Assembly: GCF_024298965.1 (NCBI RefSeq)
Contig: NZ_CP085193.1
Location: 3,038,001-3,102,000, forward strand
Origin: Streptomyces rapamycinicus NRRL 5491
GTDB lineage: Bacteria; Actinomycetota; Actinomycetes; Streptomycetales; Streptomycetaceae
DNA: 64,000 bases
Direction: 5' to 3'
How positions within the stretch are numbered: position 1 is the first letter of the stretch; each line of letters starts with the position of its first letter. Of the stretch, positions 53,964-63,542 are shown piece after piece. A model generated the notes under the pieces. The model did not search any database. It saw only the letters and a program-made list of their open reading frames with translations, and was not told where the DNA came from. The position numbers and the translations under genes were made by a program.

Positions 53964-55397
53964 ATGGCAGTCAGCCGCAGAGACCTCCTGACCACCGCGA
54001 CCGCTCTCGGCGGGGCCGTGCTGCTCGGCCCGCCGGGGATCGCTCACGCCCTCGGCGGCAGGGCGCGCCCCGACTATGAGCCCACCAAGGCGTCGCTGGA
54101 CACCCACCCGGTGCCGCGCTGGTACAAGGACGCCAAGTTCGGCATCTTCATCCATTGGGGCGTCTACTCGGTGCCCGGGGGCACCGGACGGCACAACGCG
54201 GGCGAGTGGTACCTGTGGTACCAGAGTTTCAAGGACACCGCCGAGTGGAAGTACCACCGGGACACCTACGGCCAGGACTTCGTCTACGACGACTTCATCC
54301 CGCGGTTCAAGGCCGAGAACTTCGACCCGGACTCCTGGATCAGGCTCTTCGAGCGGGCGGGCGCCCAGTACTTCGCGCTGACCAGCAAGCACCACGACGG
54401 CTTCGCCCTCTTCCCCAGTGAGGTCACCGACCGGCACTCGGTGAAGTACGGCCCCAAGCGCGACCTGGTCGGTGAGCTGATGACCGCCGCCCGCAAACGC
54501 GGCACCGTACGGCCGGGCCTCTACTACTCGCTGGGCGAGTTCTTCAACCCGGCCATCGGCCGGCCTATGAAGAACTTCTACACCGACGAGGAAATCCCGA
54601 TGGTCGGCTACAAGCCGGTCCAGGACTACGTCGGCGACTACGAGCTGAAGCAGCTCTACGAGGTCATCGACCGGTACGACCCCGAGCTGCTGTGGGCGGA
54701 CGGCCAGTGGTTCCGGCCCACCGGGGAGCCGCCGTGGCGCAGCGAAGAGCCCATGGCCCACTACTACAACAAGGCGAAGAACCGGGCGCGGCCCAAGGGC
54801 GTCGTGATCAACGACCGGTTCGACACCCACTTCGACTTCGCCACGTACGAGCAGCGCACCAACCCCACGATGGACCCGCAGAAGTGGGAGTGCTGCATCA
54901 CCATGGGCTACTCCTGGGGCTACAACAAGCACGAGCTGGACGAGGACTACAAGACCTCCGAGTTCCTGATCCACCTGCTCGCCGACGTGGTCAGCAAGAA
55001 CGGCAACCTGCTACTGAACATCGGCCCCAAGCCCGACGGCACCATCCCCGCCATCATGCGGGAGCGGCTGCGCGACATCGGCGCCTGGCTGGACGTCAAC
55101 GGCCCGGCGATCTACGGCTCGACGCCGTGGGTGCGGGCGGAGGAGGAGGGCAGCCCACTCGGCATCCGCTACACGGTCACCCCCGGCAGGTTCAACATCA
55201 TCGCGCTGGGTGCCCCCAGCGGAACCCTGTCCGTGCCCGCCGACATCCCGATCAGCTCCACTTCCAGGATCCGGCTGCTCGGCCACCAGGGCCCGCTGCG
55301 GTGGACCCACGAGGACGGCAAGATCCACGTCACGATCCCCTCCGCTCTCCCCAGCGACATCGCGAGTACCTTCACCGTGGACTGGGACCGGGGATGA
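53964..55397 (+). CDS. GH29 alpha-L-fucosidase, Tat-exported
   Basis: A 477-residue retaining alpha-L-fucosidase. Twin-arginine signal SRRDLLTTATALGGAVLLGP. PRWYKDAKFGIFIHWGVYSV, SKHHDGFALFPSEVTDRHSV and LLWADGQWF with nucleophile D246; then KNGNLLLNIGPKPDGTIPA and a C-terminal beta domain. The start ATG follows GAGAGG. Unlike its neighbours it ends right after the GH29 fold (FTVDWDRG), but the next two coupled genes encode exactly the accessory domains other proteins here carry in cis. Removes terminal fucose, probably from host- or environment-derived glycans. Confidence 0.93.
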   Translation: MAVSRRDLLTTATALGGAVLLGPPGIAHALGGRARPDYEPTKASLDTHPVPRWYKDAKFGIFIHWGVYSVPGGTGRHNAGEWYLWYQSFKDTAEWKYHRDTYGQDFVYDDFIPRFKAENFDPDSWIRLFERAGAQYFALTSKHHDGFALFPSEVTDRHSVKYGPKRDLVGELMTAARKRGTVRPGLYYSLGEFFNPAIGRPMKNFYTDEEIPMVGYKPVQDYVGDYELKQLYEVIDRYDPELLWADGQWFRPTGEPPWRSEEPMAHYYNKAKNRARPKGVVINDRFDTHFDFATYEQRTNPTMDPQKWECCITMGYSWGYNKHELDEDYKTSEFLIHLLADVVSKNGNLLLNIGPKPDGTIPAIMRERLRDIGAWLDVNGPAIYGSTPWVRAEEEGSPLGIRYTVTPGRFNIIALGAPSGTLSVPADIPISSTSRIRLLGHQGPLRWTHEDGKIHVTIPSALPSDIASTFTVDWDRG

Positions 55398-56347
55398 GCG
55401 CGATGACCGGACGCGACGAAACCCGGTTCGACACCCTCGGACCCACCCTCACGGTGACCACGGTGCCCGCGGACCCGGCCGGCGGCGACACGGTGACGGC
55501 CACCGCGCACCTCACCAACGACTGCCCCTTCCCGCTCCGCGACGCCGTTCTCCACCTGATCGGCCCGGGTGCGACGACGGCCGCCAGGACCCTCCCCCTC
55601 GGCAACCTGCGGCGCGGCGCGAAGGTCACCCGCAGCTGGCGGACCGCGATGCCCGCCGACGTGGCGGGCGACGTATCGTTCACCGCGCACCTCGTCTTCG
55701 ACGTCGACGGCCACAGCTCCGACTGCGCCCGCTCCGCCAGGACCGTCAGCGTCCCCTACGAGCCCAACGGGGTGCGGGAGCCGTACACCACCTTCGCCAC
55801 CACCGGCGACGCCACGTTCGGCCAGTACGCCCCCGGCCAGTTGGTCATCTGGGCCGGTGGCCGGGACCTGTCCGGCGGCACCGACGAGAAGGGGGTCATC
55901 TACCTCCCCGGCGCCGCCGCCGAGTCCTGCGTGGTGCAGGTCAGGACGGCCGGCCTGACCGGCAGCGACAACCCCAGCGCCAAATCGGGGATCGCGATCG
56001 CAGGCGACCTGACCGCACCCGGCAAGGGCGGCTACGCGGTGCTGACCATGTCCGCCCGGTACGGCCTCGAATTCATGACGGACAGCGACGGAGACGGACA
56101 CCTGGACACCTGGGCCGGAGGCGGCGGCTCCTACCACCCCGCCTGGCTGCGCCTGGTGCGCTCGGGCACCACCTGTACCGCGTACGCCACCGGCAACGGA
56201 CTGGCGTGGGAGCGGGTCGGCACCGCCACCGTGCCGTCGGCGAGCGGCGCCGGAGACGCCGGAGTCATCGCCAGCGCCGTCAATGCCAACTACCCGGGCA
56301 CCACCGTCCGGGCGGTCTTCGATCACTTCTCGGTGGAGGCGCCGTGA
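55394..56347 (+). CDS. Catalytically empty NEW3 + shared-module protein
   Basis: A 317-residue protein with no enzyme domain: a NEW3-like domain (~14-120, LTVTTVPADPAGGDTVTATA) and the ~190-residue module (~126-317, GVREPYTTFATTGDATFGQY, TDSDGDGHLDTWAGG) found at the ends of GH31, the SGNH protein and GH89. No signal peptide is visible at MSAMTGRDETRFDTLG. The ATG overlaps the fucosidase stop (ATGA), so the two are translationally coupled. Either it is a split-off C-terminus of the fucosidase or it piggybacks on the Tat-exported fucosidase as a folded partner. Confidence 0.7.
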   Translation: MSAMTGRDETRFDTLGPTLTVTTVPADPAGGDTVTATAHLTNDCPFPLRDAVLHLIGPGATTAARTLPLGNLRRGAKVTRSWRTAMPADVAGDVSFTAHLVFDVDGHSSDCARSARTVSVPYEPNGVREPYTTFATTGDATFGQYAPGQLVIWAGGRDLSGGTDEKGVIYLPGAAAESCVVQVRTAGLTGSDNPSAKSGIAIAGDLTAPGKGGYAVLTMSARYGLEFMTDSDGDGHLDTWAGGGGSYHPAWLRLVRSGTTCTAYATGNGLAWERVGTATVPSASGAGDAGVIASAVNANYPGTTVRAVFDHFSVEAP

Positions 56348-57243
56348 ACGGCCACGCGTACCGGCCCGACGAGGACTTCCTCACCCCGCCCATCTCACTG
56401 ACCGTGTCGCCGACGAGTCCGGAAGCGGGCTCGGCGGTGACGCTGACCGCCACCGTCACCAACACCGCCCCGATCGCGCTGCGTCACACGGTGCTCTACC
56501 TCGCCGTGGACGGCACCGGGCGGCCGTCCCGTCTCGGCAGCCTGGCGCCCGGTGCCACGGCCACCCGCGGCTGGCGGACCCGGCTCGCCGACGACGCGGA
56601 GGGCCTCGTCTCGTTCACCGCCCACGCGCTCTTCGACGTCCACCGCGACGGCTCCGACTGCGCCCGCGCCACCTCGTCGGTGCGGCTGCCGAACCGGTCG
56701 CTCGCCGGTGCCTTCGACAACGCGGGCATCGCCTCCGACGACGCCCTCACGGTCGCCGACATCGACGGATCGCGGTCCAGCCTGTCCGCGCAGGCGCTGG
56801 CCTCTGTCGGGCTGACGCCGGGGGCGGCGGTGACGTACCACGGGACAGCCTTCACCTGGCCGGACACCCGGCCGGGGAACAAGGACAACGTCGTCGCCTC
56901 CGGGCAGACCGTGCTGCTGTCCGGCTCGGGCTCCCGGCTGGCCTTCCTCGGCACCAGCACCTGGGGCGAGGGCAAGGGCGAGGGAGCCGTCGTCTACGCC
57001 GACGGCACGCGGCAGGCGTTCTCCGTCGCCGTCCCGGACTGGTACGGGGCGAACAGCTCCGCCTCAGTGGTGGTGCCGTACCGCCACATCTCCACCGGCC
57101 GGGACGACACCCCGGTCAGCCTCTACGTGTTCGGCGTCGAACTACAGGACAAGGAAGTGCGCGCCGTCGTGCTGCCGAAGGTCAGCGACGGCCTGCAGTC
57201 GGGCGTCCCCGCACTGCACATCTTCGCGATGACGGTCGCCTGA
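56344..57243 (+). CDS. Catalytically empty accessory-domain protein
   Basis: A 299-residue protein: a NEW3-like domain (~15-115, ISLTVSPTSPEAGSAVTLTA) and a C-terminal beta-rich domain (LAGAFDNAGIASDDALTVAD, GTAFTWPDTRPGNKDNVVAS, VSLYVFGVELQDKEVRAVVL) that occurs at the ends of various Streptomyces glycosidases. No catalytic domain and no signal peptide. GTG start overlapping the previous stop (GTGA). It continues the coupled series fucosidase - module - module; probable carbohydrate binding, not proven. Confidence 0.65.
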   Translation: MNGHAYRPDEDFLTPPISLTVSPTSPEAGSAVTLTATVTNTAPIALRHTVLYLAVDGTGRPSRLGSLAPGATATRGWRTRLADDAEGLVSFTAHALFDVHRDGSDCARATSSVRLPNRSLAGAFDNAGIASDDALTVADIDGSRSSLSAQALASVGLTPGAAVTYHGTAFTWPDTRPGNKDNVVASGQTVLLSGSGSRLAFLGTSTWGEGKGEGAVVYADGTRQAFSVAVPDWYGANSSASVVVPYRHISTGRDDTPVSLYVFGVELQDKEVRAVVLPKVSDGLQSGVPALHIFAMTVA

Positions 57244-57253
57244 AAGGACATTC

Positions 57254-60200
57254 ATGGACAACAACGAAGGTGTCAGCCGCAGACAGATGCTGACCGGAGC
57301 GGCCGCCGTGAGCGGCGCGCTGCTGCTGGCGAAGCCGCAGGCCGCCCGGGCGACCGCAACGAACGGGAGCGCCCGGCCGTTCGACACGGCACCAGCCGCC
57401 GTCGCGCTGCGGCGGCTGGTACCCGCCCACCACCAGCAGGTCACGCTGCGCGCGATGGCGGCCGGCGGCGGCGACCAGTTCAAGGTCACCGGCCGGGCCG
57501 GGAGCATCACGGTGGAGGGCACCAGCCCCGCCGTACTGCTCACCGGGTTCAACCGGTACCTCGCCGAGGCCGCGAAGGCCGACATCTCCTGGAATGGCGA
57601 GCAGCTGAACCTGCCCCGGCTGCTGCCCGCGCCCGGCGCGGAGATCACGGGAGCGGCGAACGTCGCCCACCGGTTCGCGTACAACGACACCAACGAGGGC
57701 TATACCGGCGCCTACCGGGGCTGGAAGGCCTGGGAGCGCGAGATCGACGTGCTCGCGCTGCACGGCATCAACGAGGTGCTCGTGTACATCGGTGCCGACG
57801 CCGTCTACTACGACACCTTCCGGGGCTTCGGCTACTCGGACGCCGAGCTGCGAGAGTGGATCCCCGCCCCTTCCCACCAGCCCTGGTGGCTGCTGCAGAA
57901 CATGTCGGGGTTCGGCGGTCCGGTGTCCAAGCACCTCATCGACCAGCGGGCCGCCCTCGCCAAGAAGATCATCGCCCGGGTGCGGGAACTCGGCATGACC
58001 CCCGTGCTGCCGGGCTACTACGGCACCGTGCCGGACGACTTCCTGGCCAAGAACCCCGGCGCGTCGCTGGTCTCCCAAGGCACCTGGGGCGCCTTCAAGC
58101 GCCCCGACTGGCTCGATCCGCGCACGGACCTCTTCGCCGAGGTCGCCGCCGCCTTCTACCGGCACCAACGGGAACGCTACGGCGACAGCTCGATGTACAA
58201 GATGGACCTGCTGCACGAGGGCGGCAACCCCGGTGACGTGCCGGTCGGAGAGGCGGCCAAGGCCGTCGAGGCGGCTCTCCAGAAGGCACACCCCGGGGCG
58301 GTCTGGGCGATCCTGGGCTGGCAGACCAACCCCAGCCCGGAGATCCTCGGCGCGGTCGACAAGAGCACGATGCTCGTCGTCGACGGCCTGTCCGACCGCT
58401 ACACCACCGTCACCGACCGGGAGAGCGACTGGGACGGCACCCCGTACGCCTTCGGCTCCATCTGGAACTTCGGCGGTCACACCCCGATCGGCGCCAACGC
58501 TCCCGACTGGGTGGAGCAGTACCCGAAGTGGCGGGACAAGTCGGGCAGCGCGCTCGCCGGGATCGCGATGATGCCGGAGGGCGCCGACAACAACCCCGCC
58601 GCCATGGCCCTGTTCACCGACCTGGCCTGGACGCCCGGCACCATCGGCCTCGATGACTGGTTCACCTCGTACGCCGTGTCCCGGTACGGCGGCGAGGACC
58701 CGCACGCCGTCGCCGCCTGGAAGGCGATCCGTGACACCGCGTACAACATGACCCGCGCGGACGCGTGGAGCGAGGCGCCCGACGGACTGTTCGGCGCCCG
58801 GCCGAGCCTGGACGCCAACAAGGCCGCCGCGTGGGGCCCGGAGGCCGACCGCTACGACACCACCGCCTTCGACACGGCGCTCACCGAACTGCTCCAGGTG
58901 GCGCCGGGGCTGCGCCACAGCTCGGCCTACGCGTACGACCTGGCCGACGTTGCCCGTCAGGTGCTGTCCAACCGCAGCCGGGTGCTGCTGCCCCAGATCA
59001 AGGCGGCGTACGAGGCCGGGGACCGCGGCCGCTTCGACCGGCTCACCACCACCTGGCTCAGCTGGATGAAGCTGATGGACAAGGTGTTGGCCACCAGCGG
59101 CCAGCACCTGCTCGGACGGTGGCTGGCCGACGCCCGTTCCTGGGGCGCCACCAAGGCGGAGAAGGACCGGCTGGAGTACGACGCACGGTCGATCATCACC
59201 ACCTGGGGCGGCCGGGCGAGCAGCGACGAGGGCCTGCACGACTACGCCAACCGGGAATGGTCCGGACTGCTCAGCGGCCTCTACCACCTGCGCTGGAAGA
59301 CATACTTCGACGAGTTGTCCACGGCGCTCGCGGCCGACCGGCAGCCCGCCGAGATCGACTGGTTCGCGCTGGAGGACCACTGGGCGCACCGGCACGACAG
59401 CTACCCGGTGCGGACGTCGGGCGACATCCACAAGCTGGCCCGGAAGGTGCGGGACACCCTGACCGCGGATCCCCACCAGGTGGCGCTGACCGCGTCCGCC
59501 GACCGGGCAGCGGTGGCCGAAGGACGCCCGGTCACGGTCACCGTGTCGTTCACCAACCGCAATGGATTCGGCCCCGCGACGGATGTGAGCCTCTCGGCCG
59601 ACGCACCGGAGGGGATGACCGCCGAGCCGGCCGGCCCGACCACCGCGGCGTCCATCGCCCCGGGCGAGACATTCTCGGCGAGCTTCCGGGTCACCCTCAC
59701 CGCGGCCGCCGGCGCGCTGGTCTCCCGGATGCCGGTGGGCGCGTCCTACCGGACCGGCGGCTCGCGGGGCTCGGCCTCGGCGGCGGTCCGCCTGATGGCG
59801 GGCACCGGGGTACAAGCGCCTTACCGAACGGCTTCCTTCAACGACGCCGTCTTCGGCCAGTCGGGAGACGGACTCGCCATCGAGGGCGGGGGCGCCGATC
59901 TGTGGGGTGGCACCAATGAGTTCGCCACGATCCACCGGGTCGCCGCCTTCGGCTCCGCCTCGGCCGCCACGGTCCAGGTCACCTCGCAGGACAACACCGG
60001 CGGCTGGGCCCGCGCCGGGCTGATGGTCCGTAACGACCTCTCCGCGAACGGCGACGGCTCGGCCGGGTACGTCAATCTGGCGGTGACACCGTCCAACGGA
60101 TGCGCACTGTCCTGGGACGCCGACGGCAACGGAACATTCGACTCGATCGAACTGTCCGGGTCCTTCACCGCTCCGGTGCGTCTGCGGCTGACGCGCTCCG

Positions 60201-60373
60201 GCAACGCCTATACCGGCGAGTGCAGCGCTGACGGCGCCTCATGGACCACGGTCGGCACGGCCACTCCGGGCGGCGTCGCCGACGCCCAGGACATCGGAGT
60301 GTTCATGACGGCCGCCAACGGCTGGACCGACACCCGCGGGATCGCCGCCTTCCAGGACTTCTCCGTCACCTGA
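57254..60373 (+). CDS. GH89 alpha-N-acetylglucosaminidase, Tat-exported
   Basis: A 1039-residue NAGLU-type enzyme. Twin-arginine signal SRRQMLTGAAAVSGALLLAK. N-terminal small domain, then the barrel with RFAYNDTNEGYTGAYRGWKA, HGINEVLVYIG, acid/base candidate E322 in DLLHEGGNPGDV and nucleophile candidate E442 in AMMPEGADNN, followed by an all-alpha C-domain to ~730. NEW3-like ~745-850 and a diverged version of the shared module ~852-1039 (APYRTASFNDAVFGQSGDGL, DADGNGTFDSIELSG). Ten nt after the previous gene. GH89 removes alpha-linked GlcNAc, known as a cap on gastric-type mucin O-glycans and in heparan sulphate. Confidence 0.92.
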   Translation: MDNNEGVSRRQMLTGAAAVSGALLLAKPQAARATATNGSARPFDTAPAAVALRRLVPAHHQQVTLRAMAAGGGDQFKVTGRAGSITVEGTSPAVLLTGFNRYLAEAAKADISWNGEQLNLPRLLPAPGAEITGAANVAHRFAYNDTNEGYTGAYRGWKAWEREIDVLALHGINEVLVYIGADAVYYDTFRGFGYSDAELREWIPAPSHQPWWLLQNMSGFGGPVSKHLIDQRAALAKKIIARVRELGMTPVLPGYYGTVPDDFLAKNPGASLVSQGTWGAFKRPDWLDPRTDLFAEVAAAFYRHQRERYGDSSMYKMDLLHEGGNPGDVPVGEAAKAVEAALQKAHPGAVWAILGWQTNPSPEILGAVDKSTMLVVDGLSDRYTTVTDRESDWDGTPYAFGSIWNFGGHTPIGANAPDWVEQYPKWRDKSGSALAGIAMMPEGADNNPAAMALFTDLAWTPGTIGLDDWFTSYAVSRYGGEDPHAVAAWKAIRDTAYNMTRADAWSEAPDGLFGARPSLDANKAAAWGPEADRYDTTAFDTALTELLQVAPGLRHSSAYAYDLADVARQVLSNRSRVLLPQIKAAYEAGDRGRFDRLTTTWLSWMKLMDKVLATSGQHLLGRWLADARSWGATKAEKDRLEYDARSIITTWGGRASSDEGLHDYANREWSGLLSGLYHLRWKTYFDELSTALAADRQPAEIDWFALEDHWAHRHDSYPVRTSGDIHKLARKVRDTLTADPHQVALTASADRAAVAEGRPVTVTVSFTNRNGFGPATDVSLSADAPEGMTAEPAGPTTAASIAPGETFSASFRVTLTAAAGALVSRMPVGASYRTGGSRGSASAAVRLMAGTGVQAPYRTASFNDAVFGQSGDGLAIEGGGADLWGGTNEFATIHRVAAFGSASAATVQVTSQDNTGGWARAGLMVRNDLSANGDGSAGYVNLAVTPSNGCALSWDADGNGTFDSIELSGSFTAPVRLRLTRSGNAYTGECSADGASWTTVGTATPGGVADAQDIGVFMTAANGWTDTRGIAAFQDFSVT

Positions 60374-61105
60374 GCCGGCCGGGTCCGTGCGGTCTTGCTC
60401 AATCCCACGGCACCGGCCGCCGGTTCGGTCACAATGTGCGATCGTAGTGGCGCGCTCCGCAGTGGGCGAGGATGATGACCCTGGGCACCAAATGCCGGAT
60501 CTTTCCCTGGGGTGCACAGTCAGTGCACATGGTTTCGATGGTCCGCACCGCGTGACAGACCGTCCGGGGGGGGTAACGCCATGCCCCCTTCCGTCCCACA
60601 TCCCGCGGCACGGTGCAGGCCGCACTGGTGAACGGAGCCGGCGGCGCGGCCGGGGTACGGGGCGCGTCGGGGACGCTGGAAGCGCGGGCCGGAGGTGGCA
60701 TCGGAGTGCGGAGTACGCGACAACGGCGACGAAAGGAAGACATGGGGGCCGGATAATAAGTTCACCTGCCCGGGTGGACTAGGGTCTGTTCGCGAGCGCA
60801 AGCCTGAACGCACACGATCTCCACGTGGGACCGACACGCACCATACGTACACGCCGGTGTTGCGGGGAGAGCTGCTTCTGCCGTAGTGGCCTACGGCCCG
60901 CTGCTGCCACATCCGCGTCCAGCGCGCGAACGGCCGGGGGTGAGCACCCGGAATCCGGTCGTCGGCAACGGCCTCACACACCCGCACGCCACGCTGCCCG
61001 CCTGCGCGGCAGGGCGGGCCGCGGTGATGGCGCTGTGCGGTGCACCGGGACTCGGTCACGTCGGTGTCGGCCAGCTGGGCCGACCCGCTGAGCGTCCGCG
61101 ATCAC
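60374..61105. other. Gene-poor region after the glycosidase operon
   Basis: About 730 bp with no supported gene. It includes a run of eight or more G near 60568 and several open but non-homologous frames. The operon terminator is expected just after 60373, where GC-rich partial inverted repeats (GGCACCGGCCGCCGG) lie, but no clean stem was found. Confidence 0.4.
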
Positions 61106-61600
61106 TCACTGGACGACCGTGGTGACCTTCCCCGTGGCGAGATCATAGGCGTAGCCGCCGACTGCGATATTGCCGATGCCCGGCGCGAGCTCGGGCGTCG
61201 AGCGCAGCTTGGCGACGTCCTCCTGGACCGTTTTGGACGACAGGACGGCCATCTTCAAGGAGGTCTGCTCGTCCCAGCCGCCGCGTGCGGCGTAGCCGGC
61301 GCGCAGGTCATCGTCGGCGAGCAGTGCCGAGCCGCAGTCGGTGTGGTGGATGACAGCGATCTCGAACCAGTCCGCGTCGGGGGCTTTCTCCTCGTGCAGA
61401 TGCACGATCCAGGCGAGGTCCTTGATGACCGCGGGGGTCACCCGACCGCCGAGGTTGCGCGCGACGATCGCCTCCCCGAGCCGGACGCCGAGGACGGCCG
61501 CGGGCTCCACGCGCGGGTCGATGCAGGTGATCAGGTACAGCTGTCCGAACGGGTGATGGGTGCGGTGCCTGGCTCGGTGGTGCCGGTGTGGCTGGAAAGA
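61106..61600 (-). CDS. Beta-carbonic anhydrase-like protein, 5' end unclear
   Basis: Zinc-site motifs of beta-class carbonic anhydrase: CIDPRVEPAAVLG (Cys, Asp-Arg dyad), then VIHHTDCGSALLADDDLR (His and Cys ligands), plus AIVARNLGGRVTPAVIKD. Hydrates CO2 to bicarbonate. A GTG at 61510 would exclude the CIDPR motif, so the true gene must begin further upstream; the frame is open to beyond 61600 but has no convincing start. The N-terminus was probably replaced by the adjoining relic sequence. At best a truncated protein. Confidence 0.68.
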   Translation of the reverse strand, partial: SFQPHRHHRARHRTHHPFGQLYLITCIDPRVEPAAVLGVRLGEAIVARNLGGRVTPAVIKDLAWIVHLHEEKAPDADWFEIAVIHHTDCGSALLADDDLRAGYAARGGWDEQTSLKMAVLSSKTVQEDVAKLRSTPELAPGIGNIAVGGYAYDLATGKVTTVVQ

Positions 61601-61800
61601 CTCGACGCCGGCGTGCTGACGCCGGACTATCGGCGGATCATGGGCATCGTGGGCGGCCAGGGCGGGGAGGCGATGGCCTGCGGGCAGCTCGCTGCGGCAC
61701 TCGGTCTGGCTGTAGTCCTGGCGAAAGTCGAGGTGTGCGGTCGAAGGTTAAGCCCCTGGCCGCGCGGGGCTGGCTGGTCGAGACGGTGCCGGGCAGGTTC
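61570..61800 (+). pseudogene. Frameshifted fragment of a small hypothetical gene
   Basis: LERLDAGVLTPDYRRIMGIV, GGQGGEAMACGQLAAALGLA continues, after a frame change near 61735, as VRSKVKPLAARGWLVETVPG. It looks like a winged-helix-type small protein seen near Streptomyces transposases, but the family was not recognised. Confidence 0.35.
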
Positions 61801-62086
61801 AGCGACGCTGCCGGGCCAGGCGGCGGCTCATCACCATGCTCATCGACCGCCAGATCATCGCCTCCGCGCTGTCGGTGCGGCCCTCGTAGTCGCGGGCCAC
61901 GCGGCAGGAGCGCATCAGCCACGCAAACGTGCGCTCGACCAGCCACCTCCTGGGCAGCACGGTGAACCTCGAGGCATCGTCACTGCGTTTGACCACCGTC
62001 AGCGACCCGCGGGCGATCGGCGAAGGCGTCACCGGGCGCGCCGCGCCGCATCCACGCGCAGTGGATGTAGGTGTTGTGGCCGCCAC
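61799..62086 (-). pseudogene. IS5-family transposase C-terminal fragment
   Basis: [40 protein letters not shown] and [20 protein letters not shown] are the end of an IS5-type DDE transposase, including the Glu-containing [10 protein letters not shown] motif. The N-terminal part with both Asp residues is absent. Confidence 0.8.
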
Positions 62087-62141
62087 CGACGTAGCACTGC
62101 GGGACCTACTGCGCGGCCGCCGCGCCGAACGTGGGAACCGT

Positions 62142-63458
62142 TTACGAGACAGCCCTGTCTACGCGAATCACCGCTGGTGGATCCCAGGTCGTGCTCGCTG
62201 GCCGGTAGAGGCGGAGCATGAGGCGGAATGGACCGCTCGGCGCGGGTAGCCAGTTGACGTCGTGTGCCGGGCGGGAAGCCTGGATGCGGATGGTCAAAGA
62301 GCCGTCGTCACCCAGCCGCAGGTCTGATGTCCGGTCCCCGATGGCGTATCGATCGATCTCATTATCGACCAGGAGGCCCTGGGCGTGGTACATGGTGAGT
62401 GACCAGAAGGCATGGACCGGCGGGAGCGCGTCGGCGGTGAAGGTGATCTCGTAGTTCCAGCGCTCACCGTCGAGCGGCTCGCCTGCGCCGTCCACCTCGC
62501 AGACGGGATACAGGGCCTCGCTCACCGGGTTGATGAAGATCTGGGAATGGGCGACAGCGGCCCGTAGGAGGTGGTCGCCTCCGAAGGCTGTTCCGACGTC
62601 GTTGACCGCCCAACCGTTCGTCAGGCGACCGAACGAGCGAACATGTCGATCGATGTCGTCGTATCCCCGTCTCAGGCCCTCGGCAATCGCACGCGTGGCC
62701 GGGGATGACAGCTCGCCGATATCCTGTACCCGTGACTGGTCGATGTCGCGACGTAGGGCGTCAGTGACGGCGTCCGGGTCGGCGTCGTCGAGCACCTGGG
62801 CCAGTGCCATGGCGAAGGCTGTGGGATCGGTGATCTCCGCCTGCCGGGTGTAGCGCGCGAGTTCCGCGTCGCGGGGGGCCAGGACGGGTGGCGCGCCGCG
62901 CGGCGTGATCTTCAGTTCGATCGCGTCCTGGAGCTGGTGCGCGCGCTCCAAGTCGAGGTCGTCGGCCGCGTCCACCAGGATGCGTCCGACGACCATGACA
63001 TACCGCCAGTTGGTGCGCAGCCTGACCTCATCGGTGTCCTCGTCCAGGCGTGCCGGCCCGTTGCCGATCCTGATGGTGGGCAGTGGTCCGCCCGACGTGG
63101 TCCGGCTGATCGCGATCGGTGACGTGGTATCCGGAAGGGCCAGCTGGAAGCTGGCGTAACGGCCACCGAAATCGGGCAAGCGCAGCTCGAACTCATTGTG
63201 CCGGACGTCCAGCCAGGCAACCGAGTACAGCGTGTCCACGTTGGGGGCGACCCCAACCGTCAGTGTCGGATCAGACAGCCGTCGCTGGTGGCCGAAGGCG
63301 TTCAGGGGCGCGCCCGCAGAGGTCGGCGGGCGCGGCGCGAATGGGTCGAGAGGTTGGACAAAGTTGAGTCGTACCCGCTGAGCGAAGATCAGTGGGTACG
63401 CCCACACCTGGACGTCTCGGGCGGCGGCCTCGAGGGTCGCCTCGGGTGCAGGTTGCAC
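62142..63458 (-). CDS. DUF1254/DUF1214 domain protein
   Basis: A 438-residue protein. N-terminal DUF1254: [61 protein letters not shown]-terminal DUF1214: [40 protein letters not shown] and [13 protein letters not shown]. Function of the family is not established. No signal peptide is visible. Divergent from a second DUF1254 gene at 63543; the shared 84 bp is AT-rich. Confidence 0.88.
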   Translation of the reverse strand: MQPAPEATLEAAARDVQVWAYPLIFAQRVRLNFVQPLDPFAPRPPTSAGAPLNAFGHQRRLSDPTLTVGVAPNVDTLYSVAWLDVRHNEFELRLPDFGGRYASFQLALPDTTSPIAISRTTSGGPLPTIRIGNGPARLDEDTDEVRLRTNWRYVMVVGRILVDAADDLDLERAHQLQDAIELKITPRGAPPVLAPRDAELARYTRQAEITDPTAFAMALAQVLDDADPDAVTDALRRDIDQSRVQDIGELSSPATRAIAEGLRRGYDDIDRHVRSFGRLTNGWAVNDVGTAFGGDHLLRAAVAHSQIFINPVSEALYPVCEVDGAGEPLDGERWNYEITFTADALPPVHAFWSLTMYHAQGLLVDNEIDRYAIGDRTSDLRLGDDGSLTIRIQASRPAHDVNWLPAPSGPFRLMLRLYRPASTTWDPPAVIRVDRAVS

Positions 63459-63542
63459 TCCCCAGCTCCTTGTTAAAGTAAATTCAGTTCAACTAACGTA
63501 GCATTGAAGTTGTGGCGATGCGCTAAAGGGAGGTGGCCGCCT
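63459..63542. promoter_or_regulatory. AT-rich divergent promoter of the DUF1254 pair
   Basis: Low-GC stretch in a high-GC context. TTGTTA and TAACGT with about 18 bp between them could serve the right-hand gene; AAAGGGAGG is its ribosome-binding site. No GTTA-N8-TAAC site. Confidence 0.4.
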
